Source: Fimbriimonadales bacterium (GTDB lineage Bacteria; Armatimonadota; Fimbriimonadia; Fimbriimonadales; ATM1). From it: a DNA stretch of 5,055 nt. The DNA is taken from assembly GCA_025922995.1 (NCBI GenBank), contig JAICGT010000111.1, positions 1 through 5,055 on the forward strand, given 5' to 3'. The position numbers and the translations under genes are program-made. Of the stretch, positions 1-4,455 are shown one piece after another (position 1 is the stretch's first letter; each line of letters opens with the position of its first letter). The notes below the pieces were generated by a model that was not told the origin of the DNA, did not search any database, and saw only the letters and a program-made list of their open reading frames with translations.

Positions 1-553
1 ATTCCACGAGCGGCGCCAGCTCCTTTCGAAGCATTGCCCGGGCGCGGAAGAGCCAGCTCTTGATCGTGCCTTCGGGCGCCTGCAAGACGTCGGCTATCTC
101 TTCGACCGCCATCTGCTCATAGTGCCTGAGGATAAGGATACGTCGGTACTTCTCGGGAAGATTCAAAATCGCCGTAAGAATCTTGTCTTTCAGGTCCGAC
201 TGCTCCGCTGCGTCCTCAAGGTCGTCTCCGCTTTCGAGCATGTAGGAGTGCTTTTCGATCGGCTCGTTCGTTCGATGTCGCGACCGCGCGATGTCGATAC
301 AGACGTTGCCGCATATCCGATACAGCCAGGGCGGCATGGGCCGCTCGACGTCGAATTCTCGGATCGACCGAAGGGCTTTGACGAACGTCGTCTGCGTTGC
401 GTCCGATGCGTCTTCGCTGTTCCTTAGGATGCGATAGGCATGGGCGTACACGGCTTGGTAGTGCTGATCCACAAGTCCGTCGAACGCTTCGCGGCTTCCG
501 GCCGCTGCCCTCGTCACCAAATCTCGCTCCAAGTGGATCGTCAATGTTTTCAT
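1..553 (-). CDS. ECF-type (sigma-70 family) RNA polymerase sigma factor, C-terminus cut by window edge
   Basis: Reading from the ATG at 553 down to base 1 gives 184 residues with no stop, so the end lies outside the window. Seen: a region-2 segment (about residues 23-93) with the usual acidic stretch NSEDASDATQTTF and PPWLYRICGNVCIDIAR, a linker rich in acidic residues (about 97-122), then region 4 (about 123-180) with LPEKYRRILILRHYEQM and the helix-turn-helix VEEIADVLQAPEGTIKSWLFRARAML. There is no region 1 or 3, which is the ECF architecture. Such proteins direct core RNA polymerase to a small regulon after an envelope or stress signal, and most are held by an anti-sigma factor encoded directly downstream; here that position is off the left edge. 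The start is supported by GGAG at 560-563, six bases before the ATG, and by a promoter at 595-624. Normal length for the family is about 180-200 residues, so little is probably missing. The subgroup cannot be assigned by eye. Confidence 0.93.
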   Translation of the reverse strand, partial: MKTLTIHLERDLVTRAAAGSREAFDGLVDQHYQAVYAHAYRILRNSEDASDATQTTFVKALRSIREFDVERPMPPWLYRICGNVCIDIARSRHRTNEPIEKHSYMLESGDDLEDAAEQSDLKDKILTAILNLPEKYRRILILRHYEQMAVEEIADVLQAPEGTIKSWLFRARAMLRKELAPLVE

Positions 554-594
554 CTCTTTCTCCGTTTTACGATTCTCTGCGAACCGTTGGAGAT

Positions 595-624
595 ATTGTA
601 TAAGATTCTTAATGTGTTTGTCAA
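595..624 (-). promoter_or_regulatory. Housekeeping-type promoter of the sigma factor gene
   Basis: On the minus strand TTGACA (619-624, a perfect -35) and TACAAT (595-600, five of six bases of the -10) are separated by 18 bases. The expected transcript start lies near 588, giving a leader of about 35 bases that contains the GGAG ribosome site (560-563). This is the only promoter in the window with both boxes close to consensus, and it suggests that the sigma gene is transcribed by the housekeeping sigma independently of the upstream NTPase gene. Confidence 0.72.
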
Positions 625-633
625 GATTCCTAA
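602..633. repeat. 11-bp direct repeat overlaying the sigma promoter
   Basis: AAGATTCTTAA (602-612) and AAGATTCCTAA (623-633) match at 10 of 11 bases and start 21 bases apart, about two helical turns. On the minus strand the copies read TTARGAATCTT. One overlaps the 5' end of the -35 box and the other sits in the spacer next to the -10 box. A shorter copy, AGATTCTT, occurs at 673-680 within the end of the NTPase gene. The position is what a regulator site would show, but the motif is AT-rich and could be chance. Confidence 0.4.
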
Positions 634-642
634 ACAATTAGG
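629..642. promoter_or_regulatory. Possible operator: 14-bp inverted repeat upstream of the sigma -35 box
   Basis: CCTAA (629-633) and TTAGG (638-642) are perfect inverted arms around the 4-base centre ACAA. The element ends five bases upstream of the -35 box of the sigma promoter and shares its left arm with the 11-bp direct repeat. Symmetric sites in this position often bind dimeric regulators, but no binding protein can be named and the arms are only five bases long. Confidence 0.3.
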
Positions 643-646
643 TCTT

Positions 647-658
647 AAGTCCCGACTT
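647..658 (-). repeat. Short inverted repeat just after the NTPase stop codon
   Basis: AAGTC and GACTT (647-651 and 654-658) are inverted arms around two bases. In RNA this would be a weak 4-bp stem with a 4-base loop. It lies 5 bases past the NTPase stop (664-666). There is no T run after it in the minus direction, so it is not a convincing terminator; it could be a minor hairpin or half of a larger regulatory palindrome with the neighbouring repeat. Confidence 0.25.
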
Positions 659-663
659 GTCGT

Positions 664-1191
664 TCAGACGTGAGATTCTTGGGCCGATCGGAGCCAGCGC
701 TCCATCTCTCGCGGGCTGCAAAGTCGAACTACCGGAAGCCCTTGTGCCATCCATTCCCTGATCCTGCTCCGCTTGCGGGCGAACGACTTGAAGTGCCAGA
801 CGATGATCGACTCTCGCGAAAACATGAGGCGGAACGACTCTCGGTTGCCATTGCACACGGGGCGCCGGTCTATCGCCCGGGCAATCGTTCGCTTGAGCAG
901 CCGGCCCAGAGATACCCATCGGGGATAGTCGAGCGCCACGATCAGCTCTGCCCTCGCGAGAGGGATCTCCTTCCACTTGGCATACGCGGTATCGAGAATC
1001 CACTCCTCGCCCCGGCAAATCTCGGCTATGCGTGAGCGCTGTTCGCCATCCGGCACCATCTCCCAGTTCGGCAGCCACGTCAGGTCGTCCACAGAGTGCC
1101 ACGGAATCCCGGTCTTGTCTGACAGCCGCGCCGCCAGATGCGTTTTTCCCGAGCCGGTAACGCCGTAGATCAGGATCCGGCGGGCTTGCAT
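664..1191 (-). CDS. P-loop NTPase, FlaR/adenylate-kinase-like ("topology modulation protein" family)
   Basis: The gene encodes 175 residues from the ATG at 1191. Residues 5-17 form a first beta strand and Walker A loop, RRILIYGVTGSGKT, with K16 and T17 as the expected phosphate and magnesium ligands. DDLTW (35-39) and WILDTAY (64-70) match positions where relatives carry an acidic substrate-side motif and a W-[IV]-[IL]-D-G-N-Y-like strand. LDYPRW (87-92) follows a hydrophobic strand and may serve as the Walker B equivalent. An Arg-rich lid-like region with CNGNRESF (113-120) is typical of the FlaR-like COG0563 group. These proteins resemble small-molecule kinases, but their substrates are generally unknown; the FlaR name comes from an old supercoiling phenotype. 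A GTG at 1197 is an alternative start two codons upstream. The ATG is preferred because TAAACT lies six bases before it and neither start has a ribosome site. The sigma gene follows on the same strand after 110 bases. Confidence 0.85.
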   Translation of the reverse strand: MQARRILIYGVTGSGKTHLAARLSDKTGIPWHSVDDLTWLPNWEMVPDGEQRSRIAEICRGEEWILDTAYAKWKEIPLARAELIVALDYPRWVSLGRLLKRTIARAIDRRPVCNGNRESFRLMFSRESIIVWHFKSFARKRSRIREWMAQGLPVVRLCSPREMERWLRSAQESHV

Positions 1192-1197
1192 GAGCAC

Positions 1198-1203
1198 AGT
1201 TTA
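1198..1203 (-). promoter_or_regulatory. Possible -10 element for a leaderless NTPase transcript
   Basis: On the minus strand TAAACT (1198-1203) fits the TANNNT minimum for a -10 box and is followed by six bases and then the ATG at 1191. No Shine-Dalgarno sequence and no clear -35 box are seen, so the transcript may start at or very near the start codon. Only four of six bases match consensus, so support is moderate to weak and rests partly on the same layout at two other starts in the window. Confidence 0.35.
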
Positions 1204-1219
1204 CGCGAGCGCATCGGTA

Positions 1220-1225
1220 TATACT
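1220..1225 (+). promoter_or_regulatory. -10 element for a probably leaderless aminopeptidase transcript
   Basis: TATACT (five of six consensus bases) is followed by eight bases and the ATG at 1234. A housekeeping transcript would therefore begin at about 1232-1235, on the start codon itself. No GGAGG-like sequence lies between. A good -35 box is not visible at normal spacing. The element sits in the 42-base gap shared with the divergent NTPase gene, so the two promoters must be interleaved. Confidence 0.5.
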
Positions 1226-1233
1226 CCGAACCT

Positions 1234-2289
1234 ATGAATGTCGAACTCCTGCGCAAACTTGTCGAAGCTCACGGCGTGCCGAGCCGCGAAGAAGCCATCC
1301 GCGAAATCGTGAAAGCCGAACTCGGCAAGATTTGTGATATCGAGGTCGACTCGATGGGCAATGTGCATTGCGTCAAGCGAGCTAAGGGCGTGAAAGGAGA
1401 GCCGAAGAAGCTTATGCTCGCCGCGCACATGGACGAAATCGGATTCATGGTGAAGTTCATCGACGACAGCGGCTTCCTGCGGATCCAGCCGCTGGGCGGG
1501 TGGGACCCGCGGCAGATGGCGAGTCAGCGCGTTTTCGTGCACGCGAAAGGTGGGCCGCTGCCGGGCGTTTTGATGTCCAGCACCAAGCCGAAGCACATGC
1601 TAACGCCGGACGAAGCGAACAAGCCTGCAGTGATCGACAATTTCTTCGTCGACCTGGGGCTCGATGGTAAGGCTGCGAAGAAAAAAATTAGCCTGGGCGA
1701 TCCCGTGACCATGAATCGCACGATGCAAGAAATGGGCGATTTACTGACCTGCAAATGCATGGACGACCGTGTTGCAGTCTTCACGATGATCGAAGCGGTG
1801 AAAGCAGCGAAAAATCACAGGGTCGACGTCTACGCCGTGGCGACGGTGCAGGAAGAGGTTGGTTTGCGAGGAGCAGCAGCCAGCGGGTCTGCGATCAAGC
1901 CGGACATCGCCGTCGCTATCGACATCACGCTCGCCAACGATATCCCTGGCTTGCCTGAGCAAGATCATATTACGAAGCTGGGCAAGGGGACTGCAATCAA
2001 AGTGATGGATTCTTCGCTGATCTGCCATCCGAAACTTGTCGACCACTTCAAGAAAATCGGTGACAAAAACAAGATTCCTTACCAAATGGAAGTGTTGCCG
2101 TTTGGCGGAACGGACGCCGGAGCGATTCAAAGGCTCCACGGCGGCATTCCTTCGTTTACGCTCTCTATTCCAACGCGGTATGTCCACACGGTTAACGAAA
2201 CCGTCCACCGCAAGGACGTCCAGGCATCGATCGACATCCTCGCGCGATATATCGAGGACGCGCATAACGGAGATTATTCCTATTCCTAA
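1234..2289 (+). CDS. M42-family metallo-aminopeptidase (glutamyl aminopeptidase / TET-type peptidase)
   Basis: The product is 351 residues, the usual M42 length of about 340-360. The co-catalytic two-metal site is complete: H65 in AAHMDEIGF (with D67), the bridging Asp in CMDDR (D177), the catalytic Glu pair in VQEEVGLRGA (E207, E208), D230 in AIDIT, and H318 in RYVHTVNE. The segment between H65 and D177 is the inserted PDZ-like dimerisation domain of the family (about residues 80-165), including LGGWDPRQM. M42 enzymes assemble into large cytoplasmic TET dodecamers that trim amino acids from peptides left by the proteasome or other proteases; some relatives were annotated as endoglucanase by mistake. 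The reading frame extends to an ATG at 1138, but the extra 32 codons do not look like the family and lie inside the opposing NTPase gene. The ATG at 1234 starts at the conserved N-terminal helix and follows a -10 box. Substrate preference (Glu/Asp, Leu or Lys) cannot be read from the sequence. Confidence 0.95.
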   Translation: MNVELLRKLVEAHGVPSREEAIREIVKAELGKICDIEVDSMGNVHCVKRAKGVKGEPKKLMLAAHMDEIGFMVKFIDDSGFLRIQPLGGWDPRQMASQRVFVHAKGGPLPGVLMSSTKPKHMLTPDEANKPAVIDNFFVDLGLDGKAAKKKISLGDPVTMNRTMQEMGDLLTCKCMDDRVAVFTMIEAVKAAKNHRVDVYAVATVQEEVGLRGAAASGSAIKPDIAVAIDITLANDIPGLPEQDHITKLGKGTAIKVMDSSLICHPKLVDHFKKIGDKNKIPYQMEVLPFGGTDAGAIQRLHGGIPSFTLSIPTRYVHTVNETVHRKDVQASIDILARYIEDAHNGDYSYS

Positions 2290-2298
2290 ATCCGCTTT

Positions 2299-2342
2299 GG
2301 GAGTGTCGGACGGTTGCAGCTTTTGAAAGCAACCGCACTCCT
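2299..2342 (+). terminator. Strong bulged hairpin after the aminopeptidase gene, terminator-like but without a T run
   Basis: CGGTTGC (2311-2317) pairs with GCAACCG (2329-2335) around an 11-base loop. Directly outside, GGAGTG (2300-2305) pairs with CACTCC (2336-2341) if the five bases TCGGA (2306-2310) bulge out, and 2299/2342 can add a G-T pair. The hairpin begins ten bases after the aminopeptidase stop codon. No T tract follows on either strand, so classical intrinsic termination is doubtful. It may instead mark a 3' end, protect the mRNA, or separate this gene from the sprT-like gene 30 bases further on. Confidence 0.5.
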
Positions 2343-2357
2343 CAACGGGGCGTCTCG

Positions 2358-2363
2358 CATAAT
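2358..2363 (+). promoter_or_regulatory. Possible -10 element before the SprT-like gene
   Basis: CATAAT matches five of six bases of the -10 consensus and ends eight bases before the ATG at 2372, the same geometry as at the aminopeptidase gene. The GAAGGG stretch between them lies only one base from the ATG, too close for a normal ribosome site. No -35 box is evident; the sequence at that distance is the right arm of the hairpin at 2299-2342. A leaderless start for the three-gene set is the simplest reading. Confidence 0.42.
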
Positions 2364-2371
2364 AGAAGGGC

Positions 2372-2857
2372 ATGGCTCGCTTCAACCCCGCACAGCTGAC
2401 GCTGGCGTTCGACAGCCCGGAGGACTGGGCGGTCGATGCGCTGCGTGATGCGGGGGCTCGGGTACCGGTAGGGAGAATGCCAAAGATCGTCTGGACGAAC
2501 TATCCCGCCAGCGCGGGCAAGGCTTACTTTCGAGAAAACGAGATCAGGCTGAGCCGGATCGTGCTAACGACACACGCCAGGGTTTACGACACGGTGCTGC
2601 ACGAGTACGCGCACCTCGTCGTCTTCCAGCAGTTCGGACGGTCGGCCAGGCCGCACGGAGCCGAATGGAAAGTCGTAATGCGGCAACTCGGATTAGTGCC
2701 CAAAGTGACGCACGATTACCCGGTAGAACGGCGCACACTTAGCCGAAAGCACGCCTACCGATGCACGATTTGCGGGTATGTCTTGGAGCGCGTACGTCCG
2801 TTTAAACGAAATCGAGTCTATTCTCACGTCGGCTGCGGCGGAAGGTTTGCGCTATGA
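2372..2857 (+). CDS. SprT-like zinc metalloprotease domain protein
   Basis: The 161-residue product has the zincin core HEYAH (77-81), with E78 as the catalytic base and H77 and H81 as metal ligands. HGAEWK (95-100) fits the family's H-G-x-x-W motif and supplies the third His ligand (H95). A small C-terminal zinc ribbon follows: C131 and C134 in YRCTICG, then H152 and C155 in YSHVGCGG, so a His replaces one Cys of the usual four. Length and order of parts match bacterial SprT-like proteins (about 150-170 residues). The eukaryotic relative Spartan degrades DNA-protein crosslinks; bacterial SprT proteins are poorly characterised, so a role in crosslink or other protein clearance is inference only. 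There is no signal peptide, so it should act in the cytoplasm. Its TGA stop overlaps the next gene's ATG in ATGA, suggesting translational coupling. Confidence 0.9.
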   Translation: MARFNPAQLTLAFDSPEDWAVDALRDAGARVPVGRMPKIVWTNYPASAGKAYFRENEIRLSRIVLTTHARVYDTVLHEYAHLVVFQQFGRSARPHGAEWKVVMRQLGLVPKVTHDYPVERRTLSRKHAYRCTICGYVLERVRPFKRNRVYSHVGCGGRFAL

Positions 2858-4455
2858 GAATCGTCACGTCCGCCGAAATGCGCGAGGTCGAGAGTCTCTG
2901 CGCTGCCACGAAGAAGCTTTCCGAGGAGCAGATGGCAGAGACCGCCGGCTACCGAGTTGCGCTCGAGGTCGATCACCTCGATCCACAATTCCCGCCCGTA
3001 ATCCTATGTGGGCCGGGCAACAACGGCGCCGACGGCTTGATCGCCGCTTTCTATTTGTCGTCGGAATTCGGCCACGACGTCGAAGTCGTTTTAGCGGCTG
3101 ATCCAGAAAAACTTCGGCCTTTGGGGAAAAAGGCATATCGCCGTTTGGCGGAGACCGATGTCCGCATTTTTACGCCGGGGTCGAAGAGCTACGACCGGCG
3201 GCTAGACCACCTTTACTCGGGCGAAGTGATCGTCGATGCGCTCCTCGGCGCGGGCCAGAAAGGTCCCGCACGGGGCGAGGTAGCCATGGTCATGGACGCT
3301 TTGGGTGGACACGAAATGACCGTTGTGCTCGACGTGCCGACCGGTATCGACAGCGACACAGGCGAAGTCCTTGGAAGCCACCCGCAACCGTTTCTTACGC
3401 TATGCGTCGGTTTACCCAAGCGCTACCTGTTTACCGGTGAAGGACGACGGTATGCCGACAATTGGAAACTGGTCAGCATCGGCATCCCGGATGACGTACT
3501 TGTCGGCGGCAAACACAATTTGGTTGGATCAGACATCGACAGCCTGCTTCCGACCAGGAGCGCGCTTTCTCATAAGCGCAGCAGCGTGGTCTTGTCGATT
3601 GCGGGCTCGCTTCAGTATCCCGGTGCGGCAGCCCTTGTTGCCAGCGCGGCCCTTCGCATGGGCGCCGGAATGGTGGTGGCGGCCGGGCCGGAGGAGGGCC
3701 TTGGAGCCGTTCGATCGCGCATCATCGAAGCGCCGCTCGCGTTTCTCCCCAGCATGGACGGTGAACTCACCGGAGATGCGGCTCTCGCCGTCGAGCCGTG
3801 GATGTCACAAGCTCACGCCGTCGTTATCGGCCCGGGCATCGGTAGATCGAAGGGCGCAGGCGACGCAGTCCAAGCACTTTTGCAGGGTGATGACGATCGG
3901 AATTGGGTGATCGACGGCGACGCTCTCTTCCATATTGCTGATCGCGATCTGCGCGTCGACAAGCGCGGGGCAGTAATGACGCCGCACTCCGGCGAAGCCG
4001 CCCGCCTCTTGTGCACCTCTGTTGAGTCGGTCGATTCCGACAGGTTCGGCGCAGCCGCCGAGATGGCCAAGAAATTCGGTCAAGTTGTGATCCTCAAGGG
4101 GTTTCACTCGATCGTCGCCGACCCGTCCGGCGCGCTGGATGTCATCGCAACCGGCACGCCGCTGCTCGCAACCGCCGGAACTGGGGATGTGCTCAGCGGA
4201 ATCGTCGGGTCCCTCTTAGCCCAAAAGCTGAGCCCGCGAAGCGCGGCGGCAATCGGAGGCAGCATCCACGGATACCTCGCCGAGGTCAATTCCGTACGCC
4301 TCGGCAAACAAACTTACGGTGTGTTGGCGTCCGAATTGGCCGAAGAGATACCGGTCATCGTTACTCTGCTGCGAGGTGGAGACCTTTCTCCCAAATGTTT
4401 GCAGGACCTGACACCGAGTTTCGAGGAGGATGGATTTGACGAAGAGAATTCTTAG
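2854..4455 (+). CDS. nnr: Bifunctional NAD(P)H-hydrate epimerase / ADP-dependent NAD(P)H-hydrate dehydratase (YjeF-type)
   Basis: The enzyme repairs hydrated NADH and NADPH: the N-terminal domain interconverts the R and S hydrates and the C-terminal domain dehydrates the S form using ADP (or ATP). The N-terminal YjeF domain (about residues 1-220) shows GPGNNGADG (53-61), VDALLGAG (127-134) and DVPTGID (160-166). The C-terminal ribokinase-like domain (about 235-510) shows GSLQYPGA (251-258), GPGIG (326-330), DGDAL (354-358), TPHSGE (376-381), VVILKG (411-416) and the active-site GTGD (442-445, D445). At 533 residues it is close to the usual bacterial fusion length. Several canonical glycines differ: NNGGDG is NNGADG, GGS is AGS (249-252), and the usual G-N-P before GTGD is G-T-P. 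Catalytic acids remain, so activity is expected. It overlaps the sprT-like gene by four bases and the next gene by about 20. Confidence 0.95.
   Translation: MRIVTSAEMREVESLCAATKKLSEEQMAETAGYRVALEVDHLDPQFPPVILCGPGNNGADGLIAAFYLSSEFGHDVEVVLAADPEKLRPLGKKAYRRLAETDVRIFTPGSKSYDRRLDHLYSGEVIVDALLGAGQKGPARGEVAMVMDALGGHEMTVVLDVPTGIDSDTGEVLGSHPQPFLTLCVGLPKRYLFTGEGRRYADNWKLVSIGIPDDVLVGGKHNLVGSDIDSLLPTRSALSHKRSSVVLSIAGSLQYPGAAALVASAALRMGAGMVVAAGPEEGLGAVRSRIIEAPLAFLPSMDGELTGDAALAVEPWMSQAHAVVIGPGIGRSKGAGDAVQALLQGDDDRNWVIDGDALFHIADRDLRVDKRGAVMTPHSGEAARLLCTSVESVDSDRFGAAAEMAKKFGQVVILKGFHSIVADPSGALDVIATGTPLLATAGTGDVLSGIVGSLLAQKLSPRSAAAIGGSIHGYLAEVNSVRLGKQTYGVLASELAEEIPVIVTLLRGGDLSPKCLQDLTPSFEEDGFDEENS
4425..4429 (+). 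promoter_or_regulatory. Shine-Dalgarno sequence favouring a TTG start
   Basis: GGAGG lies inside the 3' end of the nnr gene. It is six bases before TTG at 4436 but directly abuts the in-frame ATG at 4430, where no spacing is left for ribosome binding. It therefore favours the TTG as the start of the exported protein and is the best Shine-Dalgarno match at any start in the window. Confidence 0.6.

Noticed and set aside
122..427. 101-codon plus-strand reading frame
   Set aside because: It lies entirely antisense to the sigma factor, whose motifs are unmistakable. The predicted product has no family features and no ribosome site.
638..1102. 154-codon minus-strand reading frame
   Set aside because: It is a different frame of the same strand as the P-loop NTPase; the product is Arg/Pro-rich with no motifs, whereas the NTPase frame has Walker A and family motifs.
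1195..1197. GTG as start of the NTPase
   Set aside because: It is possible, but it directly abuts the -10-like TAAACT, leaving no room for a transcript start upstream. The ATG two codons later fits better.
1138..1233. N-terminal extension of the aminopeptidase from an upstream ATG
   Set aside because: The extra 32 codons overlap the opposing NTPase gene, do not resemble M42 N-termini, and would place the -10 box inside the coding region.
1741..2385. 214-codon minus-strand reading frame
   Set aside because: It is antisense to the aminopeptidase catalytic region and runs through the hairpin and the SprT-like promoter; the product shows no domain signal.
3323..3910. 195-codon plus-strand reading frame
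   Set aside because: It is an alternate-frame shadow inside the nnr gene; the Arg/Ser/Pro-rich product is typical of out-of-frame GC-rich sequence.
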